A DNA stretch of 64,000 nt from Thermomonas sp. (GCF_019104945.1 NZ_JAHRWW010000048.1:1-64000), one strand, 5' to 3'; shown: positions 1 through 11,772, counted from the stretch's first letter. Notes: generated from the letters alone by a model not told the origin. Translations and numbers: made by a program.

Positions 1-670
1 CAACTTCGCCGCCAAGGTCGGCGTCGGTATCCAGGGTGGTGGCGAGCGCGTCAAGATCCGCACCGAACTGGCCTACCGCGCCGATTTCGACGACAGCAGC
101 GTCGCCGCGCCGGACGAAGACTGGTTCGGCGACGTGCTTGCCTCGGTGGGCGTGGTGATTCCGCTGGGCCCGGAGCCGACCGCCCCGGTCGCCCCGGCGC
201 CGGCGGCACCGAGCTGTGCCGACAGCGACAGCGACGGCGACGGCGTGAACGATTGCGACGACAAGTGCCCGGATTCGCAGCCTGGCCAGACGATCGGTCC
301 GGACGGTTGCCCGGTGCCGGTGTCGATCGACCTGAAGGGCGTGAACTTCGACTTCGATAAAGCAAGCCTGCGTCCTGACGCTGTGGCGATCTTGAACGAA
401 GCCGCTGAGATCCTGAAGCGCTACCCTGACCTGAAGGTGGAAGTGGCTGGCCATACCGACCAGTGCGGTAAGGAAGGCTACAACCAGACTCTGTCTGAGA
501 AGCGCGCCAAGACCGTGTATGACTTCCTGACCAGCAATGGTGTGGACGCCGCACGTCTGTCGGGCCCGAACGGTTACGGCTTCAGCCGTCCGCTGGAAGA
601 TAAGGGCACCAACAAGCTGCCGGGTTGCAAGAGCGAGAAGAACCGCCGCACCGAGTTGAACAGCCTGTAA
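1..670 (+). CDS. OmpA-family outer membrane protein, 5' end outside the window
   Basis: The reading frame is open from base 2, so the start codon and the N-terminal beta-barrel strands lie upstream of the window. What remains is the end of the barrel, a Pro/Ala-rich linker, a short Asp-rich calcium-binding segment of thrombospondin type 3 kind (DSDSDGDGVNDCDDKCPD) and a complete C-terminal OmpA domain. The OmpA domain carries the peptidoglycan-binding signature (NFDFDKASLRP, then GHTDQCG and LSEKRAKTV, ending near KNRRTELNSL). In this family the C-terminal domain tethers the outer membrane to peptidoglycan from the periplasmic side. Two cysteines in the linker and two in the OmpA domain could form disulfides. 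A strong terminator follows 26 bases after the stop. Confidence 0.93.
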   Translation, partial: NFAAKVGVGIQGGGERVKIRTELAYRADFDDSSVAAPDEDWFGDVLASVGVVIPLGPEPTAPVAPAPAAPSCADSDSDGDGVNDCDDKCPDSQPGQTIGPDGCPVPVSIDLKGVNFDFDKASLRPDAVAILNEAAEILKRYPDLKVEVAGHTDQCGKEGYNQTLSEKRAKTVYDFLTSNGVDAARLSGPNGYGFSRPLEDKGTNKLPGCKSEKNRRTELNSL

Positions 671-696
671 TTAGGCCGTTCATCCCTGTAGCTTTG

Positions 697-723
697 AAAA
701 GCCCGGCATTCGCCGGGCTTTTC
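697..723 (+). terminator. Intrinsic terminator of the OmpA-family gene
   Basis: AAAAGCCCGGC, a 4-base loop ATTC, then GCCGGGCTTTT form a perfect 11-bp stem ending in a T run. It lies 26 bases beyond the OmpA stop codon. Confidence 0.92.
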
Positions 724-803
724 TTATAGGGAAATGCTATCGGATGGATTGGCATTCTGCTGCGCTGCGCCTACACTGTCGCGGTTCTTAGTGGAGTGTG
801 GCT

Positions 804-1280
804 ATGCTGTCTGTGCGTTATGCAATCTGTACTGTCTCGCTGGGCTTTCTGCCATTGATGGCGCATGCGGCGGGCGATGTTTGTCGTGCAGAGGCGCTGG
901 CCACGGTCACGATGCGGCCGACGATATTGACGCCGGTGGCGGTTGAGTTTGCGTCGGCGTCCACCCAGTTGGGCGGAGCAAGCGGCGTACTGGCGCAGTC
1001 GTTCGACGAGGTGTTATCGGTTGATAGCGTGTTGGCGCGCATTCGTGTGGATGGTTGCCGCGCTTCAAGCAAGCAGCAGGCTCCCGCCGCAGCAGGTGCG
1101 ACCGACGCGGCGTATAAGCCACAGACGGCGTTCGACAATACGCCTTGGCGCTTCAATATGACCCAAGAAGGCAAGCGCATGACGGCCGATGAATTTGATG
1201 CGTGGATGAAGTCGCGCGGCGTACGCGTGGTGGGGAAGAAGGACGCCCCCGCAGCCGAGGCACCAGCGGCGGCCAAGTGA
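804..1280 (+). CDS. Small secreted hypothetical protein
   Basis: 158 residues, with no family recognised. The N-terminus is a clear Sec signal peptide: Arg, a hydrophobic stretch CTVSLGFLPLM, then AHA with cleavage before AGDVC. The mature part is Ala-rich, has two cysteines and ends in an Ala/Pro/Lys tail. ATG at 804 is preferred over the in-frame GTG at 798 because GGAG at 793-796 sits 7 bases before the ATG but almost touches the GTG. Its stop overlaps the GTG start of the pseudouridine synthase (GTGA at 1277-1280), so the two are probably translationally coupled, although nothing links their functions. Confidence 0.7.
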   Translation: MLSVRYAICTVSLGFLPLMAHAAGDVCRAEALATVTMRPTILTPVAVEFASASTQLGGASGVLAQSFDEVLSVDSVLARIRVDGCRASSKQQAPAAAGATDAAYKPQTAFDNTPWRFNMTQEGKRMTADEFDAWMKSRGVRVVGKKDAPAAEAPAAAK

Positions 1281-2026
1281 GTCTGCGCAGGCAGCCGCCT
1301 GTTGCAAGAGCGCCACGCTATGGGCTGGCGCGCATTCTCTCGAAGCGTGGTCTGTGTTCGCGCAGTGAGGCAGAGCAACTGATTCGTGCAGGACGCGTGC
1401 GTGTGGACGGGCGCTGCGTCAATGATCCTGAATTTCCCGCAGATCTGCAGCGGGCGCGGATCGAGATTGACGCGCAGCAAGTCGCACGTGCGGCTCCGCA
1501 ATACCTGATGCTCAACAAGCCGCGCGGGTTGGTGACAACGACGCAAGATGAGCACGGGCGTGACACCGTGTATCGCTGTTTTGATGGCGCAGATTTAGGT
1601 TGGATCGCACCTGTGGGGCGTTTGGATAAAGCTAGCGAAGGGTTATTGCTGTTTACCAATGACCCGCAATGGGCTGCGCGTATTACTTCGCCAGAAAGTG
1701 CGCTATGTAAGACCTATCATGTACAGGTGACGTGCATTCCTACAGCGAACATGCTGCAGGCCATGCAAGCGGGTGTTACTGCGGAAGGGGAGCTATTACG
1801 CGCGAAGTCGGTACGCTTATTGCGCGCCGGTGAGAAGTACGCGTGGCTGGAAATTGTGTTGGATGAAGGGCGAAACCGACAGATTCGCCGGTTATTAGCC
1901 GCGCTTGAGATTGGCGTGTTGCGGCTCGTGCGGGTAGCGATTGGGCCACTGGTCTTGGGCGAATTACCGAAAGGACAATGGCGCGCATTGACGGCGGCCG
2001 AAGCCGCCGCCCTTAGTGGCGCATAA
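1277..2026 (+). CDS. RsuA/RluB/E/F-family rRNA pseudouridine synthase
   Basis: Isomerises a specific uridine to pseudouridine in ribosomal RNA; which position cannot be told from sequence. An S4 RNA-binding domain covers about residues 14-75 (LARILSKRGLCSRSEAEQLI). The catalytic domain has the family signature GRLDKASEGLLLFTND with catalytic Asp about residue 117, and the conserved EGRNRQIRRL motif near the C-terminus. GTG at 1277 overlapping the upstream stop is taken as the start, giving 249 residues. The longer frame from 1202 would add a low-complexity Arg-rich extension lying inside the upstream coding region, before the S4 domain begins. The gene ends 3 bases before the convergent kbl stop. 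Confidence 0.88.
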   Translation: MSLRRQPPVARAPRYGLARILSKRGLCSRSEAEQLIRAGRVRVDGRCVNDPEFPADLQRARIEIDAQQVARAAPQYLMLNKPRGLVTTTQDEHGRDTVYRCFDGADLGWIAPVGRLDKASEGLLLFTNDPQWAARITSPESALCKTYHVQVTCIPTANMLQAMQAGVTAEGELLRAKSVRLLRAGEKYAWLEIVLDEGRNRQIRRLLAALEIGVLRLVRVAIGPLVLGELPKGQWRALTAAEAAALSGA

Positions 2027-2029
2027 ACT

Positions 2030-3238
2030 TTAGACCTTCAGCACGCCCAGTTCACGACCGATGCGGGTGAAGGCGTCGATCGCGTGGTCGAGCTGCTCGC
2101 GGGTATGCGCCGCGCTCATCTGGGTGCGGATGCGGGCCTGGCCCTTGGCCACCACCGGGAAGAAGAAGCCGATCGCGTAGATGCCTTCTTCCAGCAGGCG
2201 CTCGGCAAAGCGCTGCGCCAGCGGCGCGTCGTACAGCATCACCGGGCAGATCGGGTGCACGCCGGGTTTGATCTCGAAACCGGCGGCGCCCATCTTTTCG
2301 CGGAAATAGGCAGTGTTCTCCTGCAGGCGGGTGCGCAGCTCGCCGGCCGCGGCCAGCATTTCGAAGGCCTTGGTGCCGGCGGCGGCCACATGCGGCGGCA
2401 GCGAGTTGGAGAACAGATAGGGGCGCGAGCGCTGGCGCAGCAGTTCGATCACCTCGCTGCGGGCGGTAGTGAAGCCGCCCAGCGCGCCGCCCATCGCCTT
2501 GCCGAGGGTGCCGGTGATGATGTCGATCTTGTCCAGCACGCCCTTGACCTCGGCGCTGCCGCGGCCGGTTGCGCCGAGGAAGCCGGTGGCATGGCATTCG
2601 TCGATATGCACCAGCGCGCCGTATTTTTCCGCCAGCGCGGTGATTTCATCCAGCGGGGCGATGAAGCCGTCCATCGAGAACACGCCATCGGTGGTGATCA
2701 GGATGGTGCGCGCGCCGTCGGCTTTCGCCTGCTTGAGCTGCGCTTCGAGATCGGCCATGTCGCAATTGGCGTAGCGATAGCGCTTGGCCTTGCATAGGCG
2801 CACGCCGTCGATGATCGAGGCGTGGTTGAGGGCGTCGGAAATGATCGCGTCGTTTTCATCCAGCAGCGGCTCGAACAGGCCGCCGTTGGCGTCGAAGCAG
2901 GCGGCGTAGAGGATGGTGTCCTGCTTGCCGAAGAAGTTGGAAATGGTGCGCTCCAGCTGCTTGTGCAGGTCTTGGGTGCCGCAGATGAAGCGCACCGAGG
3001 CCATGCCGAAGCCGTGGCTGTCCAGCGCGGCCTTGGCTGCGGCGATCACATCCGGATGGTCGGCCAGGCCCAAGTAGTTGTTGGCGCAGAAGTTCAGCAC
3101 CTTGCGGCCGTCTTCTAGGGTGATTTCGGCCGACTGCGGGCTGGTGATGATGCGCTCGGACTTGAACAGGCCGGCAGCGCGGATTTCATCCAGTGTGTCG
3201 GCGTAGCGGCGGGTCAAATCAGAAGAAGTAGCGGTCAT
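2030..3238 (-). CDS. kbl: Glycine C-acetyltransferase (2-amino-3-ketobutyrate CoA ligase)
   Basis: PLP enzyme of the alpha-oxoamine synthase family, 402 residues. It cleaves 2-amino-3-oxobutyrate with CoA to glycine and acetyl-CoA, the second step of threonine degradation after Tdh. Visible family motifs are [14 protein letters not shown] near residue 50, [10 protein letters not shown] with the PLP-contacting Asp and His, and GTLGKAMGG with the Schiff-base Lys. Length matches the family. The partner tdh is on the same strand but separated by a TorF-like porin gene on the other strand, so they are not one transcript here. The codons are noticeably more GC-rich than in the neighbouring genes. 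Confidence 0.97.
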   Translation of the reverse strand: MTATSSDLTRRYADTLDEIRAAGLFKSERIITSPQSAEITLEDGRKVLNFCANNYLGLADHPDVIAAAKAALDSHGFGMASVRFICGTQDLHKQLERTISNFFGKQDTILYAACFDANGGLFEPLLDENDAIISDALNHASIIDGVRLCKAKRYRYANCDMADLEAQLKQAKADGARTILITTDGVFSMDGFIAPLDEITALAEKYGALVHIDECHATGFLGATGRGSAEVKGVLDKIDIITGTLGKAMGGALGGFTTARSEVIELLRQRSRPYLFSNSLPPHVAAAGTKAFEMLAAAGELRTRLQENTAYFREKMGAAGFEIKPGVHPICPVMLYDAPLAQRFAERLLEEGIYAIGFFFPVVAKGQARIRTQMSAAHTREQLDHAIDAFTRIGRELGVLKV

Positions 3239-3329
3239 GGTGGGTCTTCGCAGGGGTAAAACGCTAAGTTTAGCGAGAGCGTGTGAACCCTGCAGGCAAC
3301 GGCGGCTGAAGAAACCTTGCAGTAGGAGC

Positions 3330-3356
3330 TTGCATGACGATGAAATTAGTTAAAAT
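3330..3356 (+). promoter_or_regulatory. Possible sigma-70 promoter of the TorF-like gene
   Basis: TTGCAT at 3330-3335 and TAAAAT at 3351-3356, 15 bases apart, lie 30 bases before the TorF-like start. The spacing is shorter than the usual 16-18, so this is tentative. Confidence 0.3.
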
Positions 3357-3385
3357 GTGGTGAATTCAATCACTCGCCTCCGCCC

Positions 3386-4087
3386 ATGAAACTCGCCGCC
3401 CTCTCTTTTGCGTTGTCCCTCCTTGTGCTTCCGCTTGCTGCGAACGCCGCTGAAGAAGAGGCAGAGTCGCCTATTAGCTGGGAAATCAGCGCTGCTTCGG
3501 ACTACCTCTTCCGTGGCGTGTCGCAGACCGATGAAAAGCCGACTCTGCAGGGTAATTTGACGTGGACGGCCCCAGTGGGCGTGTACGTGGGTGTGGCTGC
3601 GGCCGGCGTGAATTTTGGGCCGGGCGCACCCGCTACCGAGCTGGATTACACCGTTGGTTATGGCCGCAGTGTGGGTGAATCGGTGGCGCTGGATGTATCG
3701 CTTAATCGCTATACCTATCTAGGCGCGCGTGAGCTAAATTACAACGAGCTGATTACCACGGCGACATTTGCCGATACGTATAACGTCACGGTTGGCTACA
3801 GCAGCAACGTATGGAACAGCGGGAGCGTTGGGCTGTACTACGGCGTTGGCGCAGAGTGGGCGTTGCCGCAGGAGTTTAGCGTGAGTGCAAACGTGGGCCG
3901 CAGCATCTTCCGTGATCCAGACGCGGTGGAACTCGACAATTACACCGACTGGGGTGTGGCGCTAAGCCGCACGCTGGGGCCTGCGAAGATTTCCCTAGGC
4001 TATTACGGCACCGACAGCACGGCGCGCGCGATGTTGGGTAAAACGGCAGACAACCGCGTGATGCTGACTGTGGCGTTTTCGAACTAA
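3386..4087 (+). CDS. TorF-family putative porin
   Basis: 233 residues with a signal peptide cleaved after ANA (about residue 22). The mature protein begins with an acidic stretch and then SWEISAASDYLFRGVSQT, the hallmark of the TIGR02001/TorF outer-membrane family. The rest consists of alternating aromatic/polar beta-strand segments and ends in a beta-strand with a terminal VAFSN, as expected for an outer-membrane barrel. The substrate is unknown; in other bacteria members sit near varied catabolic genes. It lies between kbl and tdh, on the opposite strand, and is followed by a bidirectional terminator shared with tdh. Confidence 0.85.
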   Translation: MKLAALSFALSLLVLPLAANAAEEEAESPISWEISAASDYLFRGVSQTDEKPTLQGNLTWTAPVGVYVGVAAAGVNFGPGAPATELDYTVGYGRSVGESVALDVSLNRYTYLGARELNYNELITTATFADTYNVTVGYSSNVWNSGSVGLYYGVGAEWALPQEFSVSANVGRSIFRDPDAVELDNYTDWGVALSRTLGPAKISLGYYGTDSTARAMLGKTADNRVMLTVAFSN

Positions 4088-4109
4088 ACACGGCGGCATT
4101 GCGTGAAAT

Positions 4110-4152
4110 AAAAAAGGCACCCTAGCTCCCTATAACTGGGGGTGCCTTTTTT
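4110..4152. terminator. Bidirectional intrinsic terminator between torF-like gene and tdh
   Basis: A6 plus GGCACCC at 4110-4122 pairs with GGGTGCC plus T6 at 4140-4152 around a 17-base loop. The arms are A-rich on one side and T-rich on the other, so the hairpin can terminate both convergent genes. Confidence 0.9.
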
Positions 4153-4172
4153 ATTACGCAGCGAACGGATGA

Positions 4173-5195
4173 TTACGTCCAGTTCAGTACCACTTTCCCT
4201 GCTTTGCCTGCTTCCATCAGGTCAAAGCCTTCTTGGAAGCGTTCCACCGGCAACTGGTGGGTGAGCACCTTGCCCAGCGGGAAGCCAGATAGCACGAGCT
4301 GGGTCATTTTGTACCAAGTCTCGTACATCTTGCGGCCGTAGATGCCCTGCACGGTGAGGCCTTTGAAGATGATCTTGTCCCAGTCGCAGCCGGCGCCCTT
4401 GGGCATGATGCCGAGCATCGCGATCTTGCCGCCGTGGTACATGCAGTCGAGCATGTCGTTGAAGGCGCGCGGGTTGCCGCTCATCTCCAGGCCCACGTCG
4501 AAGCCTTCCATGTGCAGGTCGGCCATCACGTCCTTCAGCGAAGTGTTGGCGACGTTGACCACGCGGGTGGCGCCCATGTCGGCGGCCAGCTTCAGGCGGT
4601 AGTCGTTGACGTCGGTGACCACCACGTTGCGTGCGCCGATGTGCTTGCAGATGCCGGCGGCGATGATGCCGATCGGGCCGGCGCCGGTGATCAGCACGTC
4701 CTCGCCGATCACGTCGAATTCCAGCGCGCAGTGGGCGGCGTTGCCGTAGGGGTCGAAGAACGCGGCCAATTCCGAGGGGATCTGGTCGGGGATCGGCCAC
4801 AGGTTGCTGGCCGGCATGGTCATGTATTCGGCGAATGCGCCGTTGCGGTTCACGCCGATGCCCACCGTGTTCGGGCACAGGTGCGGACGGCCGCCGCGGC
4901 AGTTGCGGCAATGTCCGCAGACGATATGGCCCTCGGCCGAGACGCGTTGGCCCACTTCGTAGCCGGTCACCGCCGACCCCAGCTGGGCGATGCGGCCGAC
5001 GAACTCGTGGCCGATGGTCAGGCCCGGCTGGATGGTGCGCTGGCTCCATTCGTCCCACAGGTAGATGTGCAGGTCGGTGCCGCAGATGGCGGTCTTCTCC
5101 AGCTTGACCAGGACCTCGTTCGGGCCCGGTGTGGGTACCGGAACGTCTTCCATCCAAATACCTTTGCTGGCTTCGCGTTTGACTAACGCGCGCAT
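4173..5195 (-). CDS. tdh: L-threonine 3-dehydrogenase
   Basis: Zinc-dependent medium-chain dehydrogenase that oxidises L-threonine with NAD+ to 2-amino-3-oxobutyrate, the substrate of Kbl. The catalytic zinc site is visible as [12 protein letters not shown] and GHEFVG. The structural zinc site is the cluster [15 protein letters not shown]. The Rossmann motif is [14 protein letters not shown] at 5195 gives 340 residues starting [12 protein letters not shown], the length usual for the family. An alternative ATG at 5213 would add six residues; neither has a strong ribosome-binding site. Codons are GC-rich like those of kbl. Confidence 0.96.
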   Translation of the reverse strand: MRALVKREASKGIWMEDVPVPTPGPNEVLVKLEKTAICGTDLHIYLWDEWSQRTIQPGLTIGHEFVGRIAQLGSAVTGYEVGQRVSAEGHIVCGHCRNCRGGRPHLCPNTVGIGVNRNGAFAEYMTMPASNLWPIPDQIPSELAAFFDPYGNAAHCALEFDVIGEDVLITGAGPIGIIAAGICKHIGARNVVVTDVNDYRLKLAADMGATRVVNVANTSLKDVMADLHMEGFDVGLEMSGNPRAFNDMLDCMYHGGKIAMLGIMPKGAGCDWDKIIFKGLTVQGIYGRKMYETWYKMTQLVLSGFPLGKVLTHQLPVERFQEGFDLMEAGKAGKVVLNWT

Positions 5196-5354
5196 CGTAG
5201 TTGCGTGTGACATGCCTGATCTCGTGTGCATAACAGCGGGTGGGGGCGGCCATTTTACTGTGCTGAAGGGTTTACGGCTTGTGACTGAGGTCAGGGGCAA
5301 GTCACGGCGAAGGATGGTCTAATACGCAATTCTGTTTGAATAAGGAGCTGCCGT

Positions 5355-7505
5355 ATGCGCCGCCAATCGTTAACTGCTGCACTGGCCCTGACGCTAACTG
5401 GTGGTTTAGCCCACGCCGATGAAGGGATGTGGATGCCTTCGCAATTGCCACAACTGGCGCCGCAGCTCAAAGCGGCTGGGTTTGCGGGTGATCCTGCGCA
5501 ATTGGCTGATGTGACGAAAGCGCCGCTATCGGCGGTGGTGTCGCTGGGCGGCTGCACCGCGAGCTTTGTTTCACCCGAAGGGTTAGCTGTGACCAACCAT
5601 CACTGCGCGATGGGGGCGATCCAGCTCAATTCCACGCCGGAAAACAATCTGATTGAAAACGGCTTTATTGCGGCTAATCGCGGCGAAGAAGTGTCGGCTG
5701 GGCCGGGCGCACGCATGTTTGTAACGGTGGCGTTTGATGACATCACTGCGCAAATTCTGGCAGGTGCAAAGGGCAAAACTGGGCGCGCGTATTTTGATGC
5801 AGTGGATGCGGCAAAGAAAGCGGCCGTGGCCGCGTGCGAGCAGGACGCTGGGCACCGCTGCAGCGTGGCAGATATGTACTACGGCAGCGCGTTTTATCGT
5901 ATCAAGCAGTTGGAGCTGAAAGATATTCGTTTGGTGTACGCGCCGCCCGTGTCAATTGGCAATTACGGCGATGAGATTGATAACTTCATGTGGCCCCGCC
6001 ACGTGGGGGATTTCACCTTCTACCGCGCTTATGTAGGCCAAGACGGAAAACCCGCGGCCTATAGCAAGGACAATGTCCCCTACGCACCACCCGCGCATCT
6101 GACGGTATCCACCGCGCCGGTGAAAGCCGGTGACTTTGCGATGCTGGCAGGCTATCCGGGGCGCACCTTCCGCCACCGCACGGCGTCTGAGTTTGCAGGC
6201 CAGATCGACTGGCTGCTGCCTAACCGTGTGGCGATGTATGAGGGGCTGATTCAAACGATTGAACGCGGCAGCGCGGGCAATAAGGCTAAAGAGGTGCTGT
6301 ATGCCTCGACGGTGGCCGGTTATAAAAACACGCTCAAACGGGCACAAGGGGAGCTTGAAGGCTTGCGCCGCAGCGATGCGGTGCATGTGCGCAGCGCAGA
6401 TGAAAAGGCGATGCTGGCGTGGCTTGTGAAGCAGCCCCATGCTGCGCAGCTGCAGGCGGATATTGCCGCGATGCAGGCCCAGCTGGATATGGAAGACGCC
6501 ACCCGTGCGCGCGATTTTATTTTGCCCTTCCTGCGCCCCGGCCTGCTGGGTGCGGCGGTGCAGTTACAGCGCTTGGCGTTGGAGCGGGGTAAGCCGGATG
6601 CGCAGCGTGAATCTGGCTATCAGCAGCGCGACGAGGCGATGATTGAAGGCGGGCTCAAGCAGCTGCAGCGGCGCTTTGATCCTGAGGTTGAAAAGGACAT
6701 TCTGCGGTACGCCTTGAAGCGCTACTTCGCGCTGCCTCGGGACATGCGTGTGCCGGAATTTGAAACCGTGTTTGGCGGTACGCCACTGCAGGCAGAATCA
6801 CGCCTACGGGCGTTATATGCGGGAACCCAGCTTGGTGTTGAAGCCAAGCGTCTGGACGCGATGCAACAAAATGCGGCGGAGCTGTCGGCCTCAAACGATA
6901 CGTTGCTAAAAGCCGCGGCAACTTTGCTGCCAGCCCTGCTGCGGCTGGAGGCTCAAGATAAGCAGCGCGCAGGGGAATTATTGCGACTGCGTCCGGCGTA
7001 TATGCAAACGCTCATTGCGTATCGCAAATCGCAGGGACGTGCGGTGTATCCGGATGCAAACTCCACCTTGCGCGTGAGCTACGGCAAGGTGAGCGCGCTC
7101 ACACCGCGCGATGGTGTGGACTATCGCCCACTCACAACGGTGGCAGGAATTGTGGAGAAAAATACCGGCGTGGTGCCATTTAACGCACCTAAGCCCTTGC
7201 TCGATGCGATTGTCAAAGGTGACTTTGGTAGTACTGCCGATGCTGCGCTGGGCACGCAGACGGTGGACTTCATGACCAATCTCGATACCACCGGCGGTAA
7301 CTCGGGTTCGCCGGTGTTAGATGCGCAAGGCAAATTGATTGGGCTGAACTTCGATTCCAACTGGGAGGCGGTGAGCGCCAGTTGGATGTACGACCCACGC
7401 TATAAGCGCGCGATTCATGTGGACATGCGCTATCTGCGCTGGCTGCTGGCCAAGGTGTATCCGGCGCCGCAGCTGCTGAAAGAAATGAACCTTCCAGCGG
7501 AATGA
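5355..7505 (+). CDS. S46-family dipeptidyl-peptidase, DPP11-like (Ser at specificity site)
   Basis: Periplasmic serine exopeptidase of family S46, 716 residues, signal peptide cleaved after AHA (residue 21). It removes dipeptides from peptide N-termini. The triad motifs are all present: His83 in TNHHC, Asp in GDEIDNFMWPRHVGDF, and nucleophile Ser in GGNSGSPV. Sixteen residues after that Ser is the conserved Phe, and eighteen after it (FDSN) is a Ser where DPP7-type enzymes have Gly. In family work, Arg or Ser here marks DPP11, which prefers Asp/Glu at P1; assignment to this gene is inference. GGAG lies 7 bases before the ATG. It is 48 bases upstream of a paralogue with Gly at the same place. 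Confidence 0.93.
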   Translation: MRRQSLTAALALTLTGGLAHADEGMWMPSQLPQLAPQLKAAGFAGDPAQLADVTKAPLSAVVSLGGCTASFVSPEGLAVTNHHCAMGAIQLNSTPENNLIENGFIAANRGEEVSAGPGARMFVTVAFDDITAQILAGAKGKTGRAYFDAVDAAKKAAVAACEQDAGHRCSVADMYYGSAFYRIKQLELKDIRLVYAPPVSIGNYGDEIDNFMWPRHVGDFTFYRAYVGQDGKPAAYSKDNVPYAPPAHLTVSTAPVKAGDFAMLAGYPGRTFRHRTASEFAGQIDWLLPNRVAMYEGLIQTIERGSAGNKAKEVLYASTVAGYKNTLKRAQGELEGLRRSDAVHVRSADEKAMLAWLVKQPHAAQLQADIAAMQAQLDMEDATRARDFILPFLRPGLLGAAVQLQRLALERGKPDAQRESGYQQRDEAMIEGGLKQLQRRFDPEVEKDILRYALKRYFALPRDMRVPEFETVFGGTPLQAESRLRALYAGTQLGVEAKRLDAMQQNAAELSASNDTLLKAAATLLPALLRLEAQDKQRAGELLRLRPAYMQTLIAYRKSQGRAVYPDANSTLRVSYGKVSALTPRDGVDYRPLTTVAGIVEKNTGVVPFNAPKPLLDAIVKGDFGSTADAALGTQTVDFMTNLDTTGGNSGSPVLDAQGKLIGLNFDSNWEAVSASWMYDPRYKRAIHVDMRYLRWLLAKVYPAPQLLKEMNLPAE

Positions 7506-7553
7506 TCCGCTGGACACTATTGACAGTAAGACCCTCACAAAAAGGACGATGTA

Positions 7554-9722
<2,169 letters not shown>

Positions 9723-9742
9723 GCGCAGCGTGTTGTTTCGTG

Positions 9743-9776
9743 CAAACGCCGGCCTCGTGTCGGCGTTTGCCGTTTC
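9743..9776 (+). terminator. Probable intrinsic terminator of the S46 operon
   Basis: GCAAACGCCG (9743-9752) pairs perfectly with CGGCGTTTGC (9762-9771) around a 9-base loop. The tail CGTTTCT is only weakly T-rich. Confidence 0.65.
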
Positions 9777-9843
9777 TGGAAGGGCAGAGTGCGTTGGGTT
9801 CTGTTAGTCTTGTGCGCTGCACAATATCGAGGCTTTCCTTGCT

Positions 9844-10494
9844 ATGCGAATCCTGCTTGCCCGTCATGGAGAAACCCCGTGGAATGCCGAAGGCCGCTAT
9901 CAAGGTCAGGTGGACATTCCTCTGTCCGAGGTGGGCGTCGCACAGGCAACGGCGCTGGGTGAACGTCTAAAAGGGCTACGGATTGATCGCGCTATTGCCT
10001 CGCCGCTTTCCCGTGCCACGCGCACCGCGCAGCTAGCACTTGGGGAAGCGCGTGCGCCGATGCTCAGCTTCGACGAAGGCTTCTTGGAAATCGGCCACGG
10101 CGATTGGGAAGGCCTGACTACGCCTGAAATTGAAGCACAAGACCCGGAACGCCTACGCGCGTGGCGGCAGTCGCCCGATGTGGTGCAAATGCCGGGCAAA
10201 GGCGGAGAGTCGATTCAGCAAGTGCAAGACCGCGCATGGCCTGCCTTGGAGCGCGCCTGTGCGGGGCTTGGCGATGCCGAAACGCTGTTGATCGTGGCGC
10301 ACGATGCAGTAAATCGCGTGCTCCTGTGCAAACTACTTGGCATGTCGCTGGCGCGGATGTGGACATACCGGCAGGCCCCCGCCACTTTGAACCTGCTCGA
10401 AGGCCCCAGTGTTGCGGCGTTGGAAGTCGTGCGCCTCAACGACTGCGCGCACCACACCGCATTTTTTGGTGAGGCGAAACACCGAGCGCTGTAA
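9844..10494 (+). CDS. Histidine phosphatase family protein (phosphoglycerate mutase-like)
   Basis: 216 residues. The N-terminus MRILLARHGETPWNAEGRYQ contains the RHGE motif whose His becomes phosphorylated, and a second conserved His is in LIVAHDAVNRV. The sequence resembles the CobC/GpmB branch of the superfamily; the natural substrate (phosphosugar, nucleotide or alpha-ribazole phosphate) cannot be decided. There are no cobalamin genes nearby, which argues weakly against CobC. It lies 15 bases upstream of folC on the same strand and is probably co-transcribed with it. No strong ribosome-binding site is visible. Confidence 0.87.
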   Translation: MRILLARHGETPWNAEGRYQGQVDIPLSEVGVAQATALGERLKGLRIDRAIASPLSRATRTAQLALGEARAPMLSFDEGFLEIGHGDWEGLTTPEIEAQDPERLRAWRQSPDVVQMPGKGGESIQQVQDRAWPALERACAGLGDAETLLIVAHDAVNRVLLCKLLGMSLARMWTYRQAPATLNLLEGPSVAALEVVRLNDCAHHTAFFGEAKHRAL

Positions 10495-10509
10495 ATCGCC
10501 CGTTACACT

Positions 10510-11772
10510 ATGGCTATGTCGCGTTCACTTTCCGATTGGCTCGCCTATATCGAGCTTCAGCACCCCAAAACGATTGCACTCGGCTTAGATCGCGTGCGTG
10601 AAGTCGCCGCGCGGATGGGCTTGGGTAAACCGGCCCGCCGTGTGGTGACGGTAGGCGGCACCAATGGCAAAGGGTCAACGGTGGCGTTTATGGAAGCCAT
10701 CGCGCGCGCGCAGGGGTTACGCGTGGGTGCGTACACCTCGCCACATTTGCACCGCTATAACGAGCGCGTGCGCGTGGATGCGGCTGAAGTCAGTGATACC
10801 CAGCTCGTTGCCGGGTTTGAAGCTGTTGAAGCCGCACGCGCAAACACACCATTGACCTATTTTGAATACGGCACGCTGTGCGCGCTATGGGTGTTTGCGC
10901 AGCAGCCGTTGGATCTGGTGGTGTTAGAAGTGGGGCTGGGTGGGCGTTTGGATGCGGTCAATCTGGTCGATGCCGATGCCGCCATCATCACCACGGTCGA
11001 TTTAGACCACCAAGACTGGCTGGGCAGCGATATTGAAACGATTGGGCTGGAGAAGGCCGGCATCGCGCGCCCGTTCAAACCGCTGATATTGGGCGATGAC
11101 GACCCGCCCGCCGGCGTGCTGCGGCATGCCTATGCCATTGGCGCACCGGCGTGGCGGATTGCGAATGATTTTTTTGCCGAAACAATTGATGCAGAGCATT
11201 GGCGCTGGCGTGAAGTAGGCTGTTCGATGACGCTGCCGATGCCTGCGCTGGTAGCACCTGTGCAGCTGCGTAACGCCGCCTGCGCGATTGCCGCGCTGCG
11301 TGCACTGCGCCTGCGGGTTGAGCGTGGAGCGATTGAGCAAGGCTTGCTCAACACGCAGGCGGCTGGGCGGTTGCAACGTTTTGAACAAGACGGCGTTGAG
11401 GTGTTGGTCGATGTAGGCCATAACCCGCAGGCGGCGCGCGCGCTGGCGCAGTGGCTGCAAGGCCAGCCGCCGCGACGCACCTTGGCGGTGTACGCCGCAT
11501 TGGCCGATAAAGACGCAAAAGGCGTTGTGCAGGCGCTGGAAGGCTGGGTGTCGGCCTGGCATTTGGCCGGATTAGAGTCGGCAGGGCCACGCGGTACGGA
11601 TGCGGCCGCGCTTGCGCAGCGTCTGCAGGGTACTGCCGCGCAAGAAGGCGCGCAGCATGTGGATGTGCAAGCGGCGCTGCGCGCTGCACTGGAAGCGGCT
11701 AAACCCGATGGACGGGTGTTGGCGTTCGGTTCCTTTCACGTGGTTGAACAAGCATTACGCGAACTGAACTGA
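10510..11772 (+). CDS. folC: Bifunctional dihydrofolate synthase / folylpolyglutamate synthase
   Basis: Mur-ligase-type ATP-dependent enzyme, 420 residues. It adds glutamate to dihydropteroate and then further glutamates to folates in the cytoplasm. Key motifs are the P-loop VGGTNGKGSTVA, the folate-binding segment SPHLHRYNERVR, and the DLDHQDWLG and VLVDVGHNPQAA motifs. Start at ATG 10510 or the ATG two codons later (10516) is undecided. In many proteobacteria the order is accD-folC-dedD-cvpA-purF; here folC is followed by the dedD-like gene and purF, but accD and cvpA are missing. Confidence 0.96.
   Translation: MAMSRSLSDWLAYIELQHPKTIALGLDRVREVAARMGLGKPARRVVTVGGTNGKGSTVAFMEAIARAQGLRVGAYTSPHLHRYNERVRVDAAEVSDTQLVAGFEAVEAARANTPLTYFEYGTLCALWVFAQQPLDLVVLEVGLGGRLDAVNLVDADAAIITTVDLDHQDWLGSDIETIGLEKAGIARPFKPLILGDDDPPAGVLRHAYAIGAPAWRIANDFFAETIDAEHWRWREVGCSMTLPMPALVAPVQLRNAACAIAALRALRLRVERGAIEQGLLNTQAAGRLQRFEQDGVEVLVDVGHNPQAARALAQWLQGQPPRRTLAVYAALADKDAKGVVQALEGWVSAWHLAGLESAGPRGTDAAALAQRLQGTAAQEGAQHVDVQAALRAALEAAKPDGRVLAFGSFHVVEQALRELN

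Noticed and set aside
4222..5253. 343-codon minus-strand frame inside tdh
   Set aside because: Arg/His/Pro-rich shadow of the tdh coding sequence in another frame; tdh has all its zinc and NAD motifs.
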